A stretch of 64,000 nt of DNA from Myxocyprinus asiaticus (GCF_019703515.2 NC_059365.1:37498001-37562000); one strand, 5' to 3'; shown: positions 9,069 to 20,693, counted from the first letter of the stretch. Made by a program: numbers and translations. Notes: generated by a model from the sequence alone, not told the origin.

Positions 9069-11035
9069 TTCAAGGTAAAAAACATTTTTTTACAAACTTC
9101 TTTTTTTTTTACAAATGTATTTTTAGGGTTACTCCATTTGAACAAAATGATAACAAAATGGCAATGTGTTTCAATGCTTTTTTTAAAAAATTTTTTTAAT
9201 TTTTTTTTAAGAAATAATAATAAAAGATTATTCCAAACTACTTATGCCATCATTTCTTTTTTTCAAGAATTTCAGCTTTTAATTAGACATTTATTCATTT
9301 ATTTGTTTATTTAATATACTTTCTTTGGACTTAAGGTTTGTGACTTTAAATCCCTCATAAAAAAAATATTCAACTCTTTGAAGTGAAAACATGTCCATTC
9401 AAGGAATTGTTTTGAGTGATTTGCACTTTAAATGTATTTCTGAATAACTTTATAGATCCGAACATCTTTTGGCCCATAGCTATACTTCAACATTATGTGA
9501 AACTGATATATCTGCTTGGAGAAAGTGGGACCTGACTGACAGACTGGGAACAGATGATGGTTTCTATTTCCTAGAGTTTCATTCATGAGTTTCCTAGAGT
9601 CTTTCATGATTCAGTCATGAGGAATAAGGCTACAGGAAGGGGGTGGGGGTCATATGTAGGGTTCATGTTTAAGGCAAGGTGTAAAGCCCCTTGAGACACT
9701 CAGAAGCCCTGAGACATATATAATTGTGATGACTTGCGTCTGGCAACTAGCGAGGTCCGAAGATTGCTCAGGTAATCAGCAGCTGACCTTCTAACCAGTG
9801 GATTCCAGCTTTTCTCCAACCATCTACTGAGCATGTCATTTCCATCACTTATGCACGCATGGAATCTTATTAACGCAGCTTAGTCTGAGAAACACTTAAA
9901 CGGGTTACTTAAAGAGAGTGCTCGGCAAACTCTGAAGTTCAGCGCGTGGATAAGACATAAGGACTTCCCTCAGTATTTCAGTCACGTTTTTCACAGAATG
10001 TGGAGATGCTGCCTTAATCCATGTGGTAAATTAGTCCCTAGGGGTGAGGGCTTAGTGGGGGTGGGAAAAAAAAAAACAGGCTTTCTTTGGGCTCCCATCC
10101 TCTTGACATAGCTTTGCATAAAATGTATCTGTTTTACACAAACTCTGTGAGCTCACAAGAGGAGATCATTCTCCATTTTGTGCAGCGAGGCGAACAATCT
10201 CTGCGACACAGAGGCCCAAGGTGCAATGTCATGAAAAATTTGTAAGTACCAAATCCATACTTTTTTCTAGCACTGACTTTAGCACATCAGTGTATCTAAT
10301 CAGTGTGATCTCATTAGTATTCATTATATCCGTACAAGAACAGAACTCAGTCAAATGCAACCATACTCTCCCAAAAGTTCTGACAATTTCTGTTCTGGCC
10401 AGTCGCTCTAGAAGTTTTTTATATGTAAAAGGGGATAAGATTTAGATGCTGTCAATGCTTTTGATCCAAATGTATGAAAATGTATGTGTGCATAGGTACA
10501 TACAAATACCTATGAATAATATTAAGATCAAGTTGAACTGTTAAAGAGAATGTTCTTGATATCATTTAAACAATCACAGATGAAAGGACATTTTTAGGTT
10601 GTCCTTCAAATCCATGGCCTTTTCTGGCAATGCCTGACTTTATACTCTTAAAGACTTAGACTACTTCAAGACATTCTAAAAGATTTTTCTCTATGATCTA
10701 ATTATAAAGAGCTTAAAGACTGCGATTTGTGGAGAAAATAATCATATAAATTTCACCTTTAAATAAAAGCACACTGTAAAAAGTGATAACTTGATCAAAC
10801 CACTACAATTAGCTGTATTGGTGTAACCTAATGCATTCAGGTAGATTCTTTTATGTTAAATAATATTTTTGACTTGGATCAAACCAGTTAATTTAGATGT
10901 TACCACATGAAAAAACATTTTTAGGTTTAAATTTGTTTGCAATTGTTAATACTGTTCATTGTGAAAAGCTTGGTCTCATTTGAATATAATTATAATCAAT
11001 ATTAATTAACCAAAGAAGAAGTAATTCATAACCTA
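8329..11035. other. Intronic sequence with AT microsatellites, no gene seen
   Basis: The stretch contains a TA array (about 8893-8921), an ATA array (about 9025-9065) and several poly-T or poly-A runs. No conserved coding segment or transposon end was recognised. Confidence 0.6.
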
Positions 11036-11760
11036 TTAATGGTAACACTTCATAATAACTTTCAACTTCATATAATTAAAATAGTTACAATAATTAGAAT
11101 GGTCTTCATAGAAAACTTTCTTTAACCTTTTATTTTCTGTTTTGTTTTTCTGTTTCAAAAGTGGCTTTTTCTTTGCAATTCTTCCCATAAGGCCTGCACC
11201 CCTGAGTCTTCTCTTTACTGTTGTACATGAAACTGGTGTTGAGTGGGTAGAATTCAGTGAAGCTGTCAGCTGAGGACATGTGAGGTGTCTATTTCTCAAA
11301 CTAGAGACTCTGATGTACTTATCCTCTTGTTTAGTTGTATATTTGGCCTTCCACATCTCTTTCTGTCCTTGTTAGAGCCAGCTGTCCTTTGTCTTTGAAG
11401 ACTGTAGTGTACACCTTTGTATGAAATCTTCAGTTTTTTTTTTTTTTTTTTGGCAATTTCAAGCATTGTATAGCCTTCATTCCTCAAAACAATGATTGAC
11501 TGATGAGTTTCTAGAGAAAGCTATTTCTCTTTTTGCCATTTTTGATCTAATATTGAGCTTAAGACATGCCAGTGTATTGCATACTGTGGCAACTCAAAAA
11601 CAAACACAAAGATAATGTTAAGCTTCATTTAAAGAACCAAATAGCTTTCAACAGTGTTTGATATAATGGCAAGTGATTTTCTAGTACCAAATTAAATTTA
11701 GCATGATTACTCATGGATAAGGTGTTGGAGTGATGGCTGCTGGAAATGAGGTCTGTCTAG
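11036..11760 (-). mobile_element. Truncated Tc1-like DNA transposon
   Basis: The minus strand carries the N-terminal part of a Tc1-family transposase and the sequence upstream of its start. The 3' half, including the catalytic DDE core, and both terminal repeats are absent. The left end passes into unrelated AT-rich sequence near 11100. The right end stops at GGTCTGTCTAGAT, immediately against the LTR of the chromovirus. Confidence 0.75.
11104..11539 (-). pseudogene. Tc1-like transposase, N-terminal DNA-binding part
   Basis: The likely start ATG is at 11537-11539. Visible segments are RNEGYTMLEIAKK (first helix-turn-helix) and, in another frame, VSSLRNRHLTCPQLTASLN, VSCTTVKRRLRGAGLMGR and AKKKPLL (second helix-turn-helix and linker typical of Tc1 transposases). 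In-frame stops lie in the first 80 bp, and a poly-T run (about 11436-11450) has expanded a Lys codon tract and shifted the frame. The catalytic domain is missing. Confidence 0.75.
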
Positions 11761-12024
11761 ATTTTTTGCTTTAATGTTTTATTTTGGCCACTAGAGGCCC
11801 TCATTGTGTTTCATTTCAGTTTCCTGCCATTTTATCATGTGTTCTGTTTTTTGTGATTGTCAGTAAGAAATTGTTTTGTACTCTTTTGCTATTTTTGTTA
11901 ATAAACTCTTCTGAGTTCTTTTAAGAAGCACGTCTGACTATTGGGATCAACTCCCTTCTGTGGCTCAGTGGTAGAAATTAAGGCTCTTGTGCCAGAGACC
12001 CAAGTTTGATTCCTGGCTCTGACA
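11760..12024 (+). repeat. Chromovirus 5' LTR, internally deleted
   Basis: It matches the 3' LTR (16359-16889) over TTGCTTTAATG to TTATCATGTGTT and again from CTGTTTTTTGTGATTG to CTCTGACA. About 260 bp present in the 3' LTR, including its TATA-like GTATTTAAG, are missing. The first bases of the LTR (TGTCAGAG in the 3' copy) are not recognisable. This LTR probably cannot start transcription. Confidence 0.88.
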
Positions 12025-12042
12025 GAATAACCAAGCCACATT

Positions 12043-13048
12043 ATGAACCCAGAGACACCTAATGCTCAAGAACTCCTGGCCACAATTGCTCAGCAGGAGT
12101 CCACAATCCAACATCATGAGTCAGCACTAGTCCAGCAGGAGACTGTGATGGCTAAACACTCACAAGTGCTGTCGGATCTCATGATTTCTGTTCGTCAGAT
12201 CCTGGTCCGGCTGCCCTCTACCTCAGCTACTGCTTCTACTGCTGCCTCTGTACCCCTTCTGGATTCTTGAATATTCTCTCCTCTGATTGAACCTTGCCTA
12301 CCTCCACCACCATTATCTTGTACCACAACCACAACATTTCCACAACCACAACATTTCTCAGGTGATCCCAGTGCATGTGATGGGTTCCTGACTCAATGCT
12401 CTCTCACATTTGAATTACAACCATCTTCCCCTCAGATTGGGCCAAGATCACATATGTTATCACCCTCCTTTCTGGCAAGGCTCTTTCTTGGGCAACAGCG
12501 GTCTGGAAGGCACAGGCACCCTTCTGTTCAAGTTATTCTGTGTTTGAAAAGGAGTTCAAGCGAGTCTTTGACCACCCCCTCAGTGGCCGGCAAGCCTCTA
12601 AGAGACTTCTCACCCTCTGACAAGATAATGGCAGCACGGCTGAATATGCCATACAGTTTCGGACAGTTGCAGCAGGGAGCGGCTGGAACGACGAGGCCCT
12701 CATGGTGTGCTTGCTGAATGGTCTGTCTGAGGCAATCAAGGATGATATGGCTACCAGAGAACCTGCTCGTGATCTCAAGACCCTCATGGATCAAGCAATC
12801 CAGCTGGATAATCGCCTTAGGGAGAGAAGCCTGAACCGGCCATCTGTTTCCACATTGTCTGCCAGTCCAGCACTTGCTCCAATGCTACCAGTCCCCCACG
12901 AGTCCTCGGAACCCATGCAATTGGGAAGGACAAGGCTTTCCCCATCAGAACGAGACCGTCGCATGAGAGAGCGCTGTTGTCTATATTGTGGAGTGTATGG
13001 TCATTTTTGATCTGCCTGCCCAGAGCTTTCGGGAAACGCCCAGTCCCG
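12043..13048 (+). pseudogene. Chromovirus Gag, broken
   Basis: The first frame (12043-12270, 75 codons) has a Gln/Glu-rich start (LATIAQQESTIQHHES) and ends at TGA. Capsid-like pieces continue in other frames (LFLGQQRSGRHRHPS area; then GLSEAIKDDMATREPARDLK, TLMDQAIQLDNRLRERS). A CCHC zinc knuckle for RNA packaging follows at about 12979-13020, spaced C-x2-C-x4-H-x4-C, but a TGA (13007-13009) sits between the His and the last Cys. The product is the structural particle protein; this copy cannot make it whole. Confidence 0.8.
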
Positions 13049-13099
13049 TACAGGCAAGGAAGGACTGTAACGGGAGTTACACGCACAGCTTCACCTTCC

Positions 13100-14545
13100 A
13101 ACTCTGGATTGTTCCTTCCCATCACACTCACTTGGGGAGATCAAAAACACCAACTCCAGGCATTGATTGATTCAGGGGGAAGCCGGGAATTTCATGGATA
13201 TTTCCTTTGCCAAAAGTCTCCAGATTCCTATTAATTCCCTTCCTGCTCCCCTAACTGCGACAGCCTTGGATGGAAGACCATTAGCTCCAGGGAAAATAAC
13301 CCACCTCACCTCTCTCCTTGGTCTCGTCACTTACCAGCACCAGGAGAGAATGTGCTTTCACCTTATACAGACTCCAGAGTTTCTTATTATCCTCGGTCAC
13401 CCCTGGCTCCTCCAGCATAACCCACACTTTGACTGGTCCACTGGTGCTGTTCTCAGTTGGGGTCCCACCTGTCAGACTACATGCTTGGCCCAGAATTCCC
13501 CTGATCTTGTTCTCGAGTCCCAAGAAATCCTAGATCTGTCTCAAGTCCCTGCTCAGTACCACCACCTCAAAGCAGTGTTCAGCAAAAGGAAGGCCACCTC
13601 CTTACCTCCTCATCGCCCCTATGATTGCGCCATTGAGCTGCTCCCAGGAACCTGCCCCCCCAGAGGTCGTATATTCTCTTTGTCTCCCCCCGAACGAACT
13701 GCTATGGATGAATACATTAACGAATCCCTTGTGGCAGGTATCATCCAACCATCCACTTCCCCTGCTGGAGCTGGATTCTTTTTCGTTGGGAAGAAGGATG
13801 GCGGACTCCGGCCATGTATTGATTACAGGGGCCTTAATAAGATCACTATTCGAAACCGCTATCCCTTGCCATTAATGACCACTGCTTTCGAAATTCTGCA
13901 AGAAGCCTCCATCTTCACTAAGCTTGACTTGCGCAATGCCTACCATCTCATGCGCATCAGGCAAGGAGATGAATGGAAGACCGCCTTCAACACGCCCACT
14001 GGGCACTATAAATATTTGGTTATGCCCTTCGGTCTCACCAATGCTCCTGCAGTATTTCAAGCTCTCATTAATGATGTTCTCAGAGACATGCTCAACCAAT
14101 TTGTGTTTGTCTACTTGGACGATATCCTCATCTTCTCGAGTTCCCTCCAAGAACATGTAAAACACGTCAGTAAGGTTCTCAGACGTCTTCTTGATAGCCA
14201 TCTTTATGTTAAACCTGAGAAATGCAAGTTCCATGTGACCAAAGTTCAGTTCCTGGGGTTCAATATCAAGCCTGGCCAGATAAAAATGGACCCTCAAAAG
14301 GTTCAAGCAGTTGTGGATTGGCCCTCCTCCTTGTCGGTAAAGGAAGTACAGTGTTTCCTTGGTTTTGCCAATTTTTATCGCAAGTTCATCCGGAACTTCA
14401 GTACTGTGGCGGCTCCTTTATCTGCCCTCACCAAGGGGAACACAACCAGCTTTAATTGGGGACATGAAGCAGAGTTGGCCTTCAGCAAACTCAAAAGCCA
14501 TTTTACCTCTGCACCTATTCTCATTCTCCCTAACCCAGAAACCCT
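13100..14545 (+). pseudogene. Chromovirus protease and reverse transcriptase
   Basis: The aspartic protease active site LIDSGG is at 13163-13180 in one frame, and the rest of the protease ([25 protein letters not shown]) is in the next, so one base is gained or lost in the G run 13175-13179. The reverse transcriptase then runs openly: [57 protein letters not shown], and the catalytic [11 protein letters not shown] with YLDD at 14112-14123, then LGF and the connection region ([20 protein letters not shown]). The polymerase domain itself looks uninterrupted. It copies element RNA to DNA. Confidence 0.9.
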
Positions 14546-15424
14546 TCATCGTGGAGGTCGATGCTTCGGACGTAGGGGTTGGAGCTGTGTTGTCCCAAAG
14601 AGGGGAGGACAACAAGTTGCATCCATGTGCATTCCTTTCCCACCGCCTTACACCGACTGAACTATCATTTAGGGGATCGAGAGTTACTGGCAGTTAAGCT
14701 AGTGCTTGAAGAGTGGAGGCATTGGCTTGAGTGGGCCAAACACCCATTCCAAGTATTCACAGACCACAAAAATCTGGAATACATTCAGCAGGCAAAGCGA
14801 CTCAACCCCCCCCAGGCACATTGGTCCTTATTCTTCAACCGTTTCCAGTTCATCTTATCCTACCGCCCCGGCTCTAAAAACCTAAAACCTGATGCTTTGT
14901 CCCGAGTATATGTAAACACTCCTCAGGAAGATTCTATTGCATCAATTATCCCCAGTTCCAAGATAATAGCTCCTATCAGGTGGGATCTGGAAAATACTGT
15001 AAAACAAGCCCAAGCCCGAGAACCTGACCCAGGAGGGGGGCCAACCCACTGCCTGTTTGTCCCTAAAGCTGTCCGCTCCCAGATCCTCCAGTGGGGACAC
15101 TCCTCTCGTCTCACTTGTCATCCTGGTACCTCTCGCACTCTTGAGTTCCTCCAAAGACGATTTTGGTGGCCAACTATCAAGGAGGATGTGACAACATTTG
15201 TAAACGCATGTCCCACGTGCAACCAAAATAAGGTCCCTCACCGCTCTCCACAAGGGCTATTGTATACTCTCTCCATACCTCATAGACCTTGGTCTCATCT
15301 TTCTATGGATTTTATCACTGGACTTCCGCTATCCCGAGGCAACACCACTATCATGGTCATAGTTGATAGATTCTCCAAGGCCGCCCAATTTATTTATTCC
15401 TCTGCCCAAACTACCCACCGCTAA
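14530..15424 (+). pseudogene. Chromovirus RNase H and integrase N-terminal part
   Basis: RNase H starts in one frame with [18 protein letters not shown] and continues after a shift near 14660 in another with [11 protein letters not shown] and FTDHKNLEYI. The integrase zinc-binding part follows (HPGTSRTLEFLQRRFWWP, then ACPTCNQNK) and the first catalytic Asp lies in SMDFITGLPLS. The frame ends at TAA (15422-15424) after VDRFSKAAQFIY. Shifts near 14540 and 14660 disrupt the RNase H. Confidence 0.87.
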
Positions 15425-16346
15425 AGAAACTGCTGAATTGGTTATAAACCACGTCTTCCGAGTCTTTGGCATCCCACAAGACATCGTCTCTGATCGAGGA
15501 CCCCAATTTTCCTCCCGATTCTGGCGGGCATTTTGTCAATCTCTGGGGGCTACAGTGAGTCTATCTTCTGGGTTCCACCCGGAGTCCAATGGGCAAACGG
15601 AGAGGCTTAACCAAGATCTTGAGACTACACTGAGGTGTATGGCAGCTAACAACCCGTCCTCTTGGTCTTCCTTCGTCATGTGGGCAGAATACGCTCACAA
15701 TACCCTTCGCTCCTCAGCTACAGGCATGTCCCCTTTCGAGTGCCAGTTGGGATACACCCCTCCTCTATTCCCTGAGCAAGAAGTGAAGGTTGCAGTTCCC
15801 TCTGCTCAACAGTTAGTTAAACGTTGCCGCCAGACATGGAAAAAAGCCCAACTCAAGCTCTTGAAGGTCTCCCAGCAGTATCAGCACCAGGCCAATCATA
15901 GACGCAGACCTGCCCCCACTCTGCGCCCCGGCCAAAGAGTCTGGCTCTCCACCAAGAACATTCCTTTGCGGGTGGAATCCCGTAAACTTTCCCAGAGGTT
16001 CATTGGCCCCTTCAGGATTGCCAGGAAAGTAAACCCAGTTACTTACCGTTTATATTTGCCTAGGTCTTTGAAGATAAATCCCACTTTTCATGTCTCACTG
16101 TTAAAACCTGTTTTGTCTTCTCCCCCTCCTCGTATCATTGGTGGCCAGCAAGCTTACACAGTCCACAGAATACTGGATGCCCGTCGAGTACGTGGGTCCC
16201 AGCAGTATCTTGTGGACTTGGAAGGATATGACCCTGAGGAGCGCTCCTGGGTTCATGCCAAGGACATCTTGGACCCCAAACTAATTCAAGAATTTCATGC
16301 TCGCAAGTCCAGTCGTCCAGGAGGGAACGTCAGGAGCCGTTCCTAG
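15390..16346 (+). pseudogene. Chromovirus integrase catalytic core and chromodomain
   Basis: After a frameshift near 15400 the integrase continues LPTAKETAELVINHVFRVFG, with the second Asp in DIVSDRGPQFSS and the Glu in SNGQTERLNQDLE. The GPF/Y-type segment (GPFRIARKVNPVTYRL) and a chromodomain (VHRILDARRVRGSQQYLVDL, GYDPEERSWVHAKDI) follow near the end. The chromodomain is known in this group to steer insertion toward marked chromatin. The last 310 codons are open to the TAG at 16344-16346. Confidence 0.9.
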
Positions 16347-16355
16347 AGGGAGGGG
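16345..16355 (+). promoter_or_regulatory. Chromovirus polypurine tract
   Basis: AGAGGGAGGGG lies 3 bases before the 3' LTR, the expected position of the plus-strand DNA primer. Confidence 0.8.
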
Positions 16356-16358
16356 TCC

Positions 16359-16889
16359 TGTCAGAGTTTTTTGCTTTAATGTTTTATTTTGGCCACTAGA
16401 GGCCCTCATTGTGTTTCATTTTAGTTTCCCGCCATTTTATCATGTGTTATTGTTTTCACCTGTGCCTCGTTCTAGACTGTGTATTTAAGTTGATCACTTC
16501 CTTTGTTTCTTTGCTTGGTTATTGATGTTCCTAGCCAGTTACTGCCATAAGTCTGCTCTAGTTCCAAGTACTAAACTTTGTAAGCCTTTTGGTTTGTTCT
16601 TTCCCCGTGTTTATTTTTTGCTGTTTCTTTTTTTTATGTCTTTTCCCTGAGTTTTTTGGAGATTATTTTTTCCTCCTTTCGGATCCTTTTCTGGACTAAA
16701 GATTTTTCTGTTTTTTGTGATTGTCAGTAAGAAATTGCTTTTTGTACTCTTTTGCTATTTTTGTTAATAAACTCTTCTGAGTTCTTTTAAGAGCGCGTCT
16801 GACTATTAGGATCAACTCCCTTCTGTGGCTCAGTGGTAGAAATTAAGACTCTTGCGCCAGAGACACAAGTTCGATTCCTGGCTCTGACA
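16359..16889 (+). repeat. Chromovirus 3' LTR
   Basis: 531 bp, starting TGTCAGAG and ending CTCTGACA, a perfect 8-bp terminal inverted repeat with TG/CA ends. It has a TATA-like GTATTTAAG (16481-16489) and AATAAA (about 16767-16772). Its last ~80 bp resemble part of a tRNA (see separate entry). Confidence 0.92.
16813..16889 (+). other. tRNA-like block at the end of the LTR
   Basis: TGTGGCTCAGTGGTAGAA fits a tRNA D-arm/A box and AAGTTCGATTCCTGG fits a T-arm/B box, at roughly tRNA spacing. An acceptor stem does not form (CCTTCTG does not pair with CTCTGAC), so it is not a functional tRNA gene. The same block, slightly diverged (AAGTTTGATTCCTGG), ends the 5' LTR at 11951-12024. Confidence 0.6.
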
Positions 16890-18530
16890 GCCAGTATATA
16901 TGTGTGTGTATATATATGGCATTGATGCAGCTCTTTGTTTTTAATTAATCTTTTTGTTTTAACTTTTTTTTTTTTTTTTTTTTTTTTTTGCATTACAAAA
17001 ACTATATCTTATTTGAGAAGTAGAGAGTATAAGTGATTTAATTTTTTTAAATGTATATGCATCCTTCAATGAGCTTTAAATAAGTGCTATCTGAAAGTTC
17101 AATCCATTGGCCATCCCAGGTGCCATGCCAAAATCTTCATTATGATTGGCAAGCTCCAAAGTCGGAGATGGGCATTCAATACCGCCAGAAAGAATCTAGT
17201 TGGTTTAAAATGGAGCGGGAAATGAAGCAGTGTCAATAAATGACAGGTAATTAGGTGGACTCGAGTGCATACAGTCATCCAAAATGAAATATGGCTTGAA
17301 CGTGCACTATACGTTGTGCTACATTTCATATCCGCGTGAACACGACCACTGAAGCGCACCCGTGAAGCGGGCTTGATATAGTCAGGTGAAGAAGCATTTC
17401 TGCCCTGCCAGCTAGACAAAAATGGTAACGCAGTAAACTAATTCTTCATATTTCCTCTTCTTATTCTGACTAAAACCCATTTTGGGGTGTGTATAACATC
17501 TGTGTGCATCATAATGTAATTCATTTGTCAAACGTGAGGATATCTCGTTTACTTGCAACGATCTTTCTAAAAACAGATAGCTGCAAGTTTTTTAATAACT
17601 ATAAGATACAATGCCATATTTCGGCAGGTTCTTAATCATAATCATATTTTGGAGTCAATGAAATTAATAGACCTCTCAATTTTTTTATATGCAGAAATGT
17701 GCTTCGTAGCATTTATTTCCTTTCATAATGTAATGCATTCAGCCTTAATCCATCGCCTCTTAAGAAAAGAAGCAAAAGTACAATTCAAGTTTTTGATATC
17801 ACAACAGGAAAACAGTTTTAATGTCTAATAAAAGTAAGTAGGCTAAATGCATTAAAGTAGCCTAGGTCTATGATAAGAAATATTTTTAATATCTTCTTTG
17901 TCACAAAGCAAAACAATATCCTACTTGATAGTATTATGTCATGCCATTGTATCTTCATCTCTCCAAAACTGCACAGAACTACTGTGTGTTCAATGTGAGG
18001 AGATGCGCTGTTCTTAAAGAGACAATAACCATGTTTTAAGAGACGCTTACATTTAGTCATTTAGCAGACATTTTATCCAAAGAGAATCACAAATGAGAAA
18101 GAGTCACAACATACATAAAAATTATAATGAAATCAATTATGTGCATTGTGCAAGTATAGGTCACTTGATGATTTTAATTTTAGAGTCCTGTGTGTTTTGC
18201 AGTATTAATAATTAATTTTAAAATAATACAGTTTGATATATATTACTTTTGGCCCACTGCCCTCAATCAAGTTTTTTGGCCCTTCATAGGAAAAAGTTTG
18301 GGCACCTCTGATCTATAGCAACGAAAAAAGAGTTAGAAACGCTCTTGCAAATGAAATATTAATACAATACAAATAAATACATGATTGTAAGGCTATATGT
18401 TTTGTCATTTTTTATGCAGTTTGAGTATTTTTACAAGAATAAGGATGCTTATATGAGAAATACTAACCAATGTAGCCTGTAGCATAATATAGAAAGTTAC
18501 AAATAATAAATGTTATGCCTCATTTTATGA
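16890..18530. other. Intronic sequence, nothing firm recognised
   Basis: There is a short TA/GT tract (about 16894-16916) and a poly-T run (16964-16989). A DNA-transposon-like scrap (AAAAAGTTTGGGCACCTCTG) ends near 18311. No gene is seen. Confidence 0.55.
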
Positions 18531-18539
18531 ACAGAATCC

Positions 18540-19144
18540 ACAAATGATTGGAAGATGTTGTGTACATTCTGTGGGGTTTTGAAGTAAGTTTGGAGCATCA
18601 GAAATAGTTCCTTCCTTGTGTTAATTGTATTTGAATATTTTGCAATAAGTCAAGGTCAAATGTTATTCCTAGCCATCAGATGCACCTGTTACCTGCCGCA
18701 ATGATATTTCATAATGAATTCTATCAAGAAAATCCACGTTTGAACTTTTTTTTCCCCTCTAGTAAGACCTTTGATATTAGTGCAAAGATGTACTGTAAAA
18801 TATTAGTAAAATTTTATTTATTTTTTTCCTGTAAAAAATTTACTTGAGAAGCTACACTGCATATTATATTTAGGCGTTTTTTAGAGCATGTAGTTTATAT
18901 ATGTGTATTTTATACACATTTTTTTTTTTTTACTGTACTGGCCGATTTTTCTTTATTTTTTTCACTTGTTTATAGTCAAAAACAAGTGAAACAAATCTGC
19001 CAGTGCTGAAAAAGTAATTCAAAGTATTTAGATTACTTTACTGACAATGAGTAATGTAATGGAATATGTTACAAATTACATTTTGAAGCATGTATTCTAC
19101 AATCTGTTGTGGAATACATTTTAAAAGTAACCCTCCCAACCCTG
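18540..19144. mobile_element. hAT-like non-autonomous element, left-truncated
   Basis: The right part matches the complete element at 58839-59883: GAAGTAAGTTTGGAGCA near 18582, AGTGCTGAAAAAGTAAT near 19001, and the terminal CCTCCCAACCCTG ending at 19144. The matching left end (CAGGGTTGGG) is not found, so the start is approximate and the element is truncated. No coding capacity is seen. Confidence 0.7.
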
Positions 19145-20441
19145 ATTATAATTGTGTTTACAATTATACAATAAGTTATAACATATTATAAGGCATATTA
19201 TGGGACAAATACATTTTAATGCATTTATAATGCCTTTACAGCACATTATAAATATGGGCTTGGGCTTCATAGAAAGTATATGTAAAAAGTGAAACAAAGT
19301 TATTAAGCAATAATTTGATACATGCAGATACATAATCGACAGTTCATGCACATTCAAATCTGAATACATTAATGTTTCATGACATTTCTGTTTGAATATG
19401 TATAATATAATGTTTAACAGAACAATAGTTAATGTAATAATGTTTTTTAATTTTATAAACACTGTCTTTCATTAAAATTAAATTTTATAATCCCTGGGTC
19501 TTCCCATGCCACCTTTTCTTCTTTTTTTCCATAGTCACGCAGTAAAGCAGCCATATGGCAGTATCAGCACAGGAACTCAAGCATAGTTAATCTCTGTTTC
19601 TCCACAGTAATGGAAAGCTTGCCAAAGCTGGACTGTTATTTTTCCAGTCCCTCTGGTTCACAGCATGCACCCTTAGGGCCCTGCCATCCCAATTTGCAAC
19701 GTACCGCTCAACTGCAACTTTCCACAGTGTTACATTCAGCTTCCCCCAAAAGCCAATCAAACAAAGAAAAACTCATAACTACTTTTCACAGCCTGATCTC
19801 TTGAAAATTATGTGACTGTGGAGCCATTTTTACAAAATGTTATTTTGGTTCAGTTCACGTATCACGGCAGTTCCACATTTAAATGTCCACTGTGTGGTGC
19901 TAAAAGCAATTTTTCTCCCAAACGGATGAGGTTTATAAGGTTCATTTTCTATTTAGTTTTAAATCAACAAAACCGATGTCCCTAACCGAAACCTTAAACC
20001 TAAACCTAAACCCAACCAATAGTGTCATAAAACCAAATGTGAGAGAAAAATGCAATTGCTAAAAAATAAAAATAAAAAATAAAAATCATTTTGTGGTGCT
20101 TTTATCAGTTGAGCAATCTGATCGTACTTAAACAAGCTTGAAAAGTAGTTAGTTATGTAATACGAACATTCAAATATATCGCCTTACAAGTTATGCACTA
20201 TAGAAAAAAATGTGTAGATGTCATAAGCATAAGCATTGTGTGAGGAACAGAGTGAAAAGTAAATATTTATTAACTGATAATCTACTGTTTTACTTGTGAT
20301 TTGTGTGCAAAGGAATAAAAGGCATGGTTTTTGTGGCGCCTCTAGTGTTAATTTCACTAGGAAACTGCTGCAATATATACAAGGAGCCACTTTTGCAATA
20401 ATGTAGGTATAGTAATATGATTTTATGAGACTAGGTTTGTG
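19145..20441. other. Intronic sequence, no gene seen
   Basis: AT-rich sequence with a telomere-like AAACCTAAACCTAAACCC run near 19995. Short open frames have no recognised domain. Confidence 0.55.
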
Positions 20442-20693
20442 TGGCAGCGGGGGCGTGGTCAAGCATCTCTCCGGAGAGAGAGAAAGCAGTAAGGGCGCTT
20501 TCACCTGAGCTAAATTATGTCTAACACCTGTCTCTCTCTCACCGCGTCTACTGGCGGTGTGGCTCTTTTATGCCGCTCTCCCTGTGCTCACTGAAATTAG
20601 AGACAGGTGTTAGACATAATTTAGCTCAGGTGTAAGCACCCTTACTGCTTTCCCTCTCTCCGGAGAGATGCTTGACCATGCCCCCGCTGCCAT
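20442..20693. repeat. Foldback element, ~95-bp arms
   Basis: Bases 20442-20539 and 20599-20693 are near-perfect reverse complements (outer TGGCAGCGGGGGCGTGGTC, inner AACACCTGTCTCT), with a ~60-bp centre. It looks like a foldback or miniature inverted-repeat element. The flanks do not show an obvious target duplication. Confidence 0.9.

Larger units (their letters stand above)
11760..16889 (+). mobile_element. Chromovirus (Ty3/gypsy LTR retrotransposon), defective
   Basis: The order is 5' LTR, Gag with zinc knuckle, protease, reverse transcriptase, RNase H, integrase, chromodomain, polypurine tract, 3' LTR. This order and the C-terminal chromodomain place it in the chromovirus branch of Ty3/gypsy elements. 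At least four frameshifts and several stops break the coding region, and the 5' LTR lacks its middle. Bases 11754-11760 could belong to either the Tc1 remnant or the LTR. No target duplication is seen (AGGTC left, GCCAG right), so the left edge was probably rearranged after insertion. Confidence 0.92.

Noticed and set aside
18245..18311. Possible end of a DNA transposon (AAAAAGTTTGGGCACCTCTG)
   Set aside because: Only one end is visible and no partner end or duplication was found, so it is mentioned but not called as an element.
19990..20020. Telomere-like AAACCTAAACCTAAACCC run
   Set aside because: It is short and degenerate; similar AACCTAA-rich text accompanies dispersed repeats here (near 22720 and 46070), so it is not interstitial telomere evidence.
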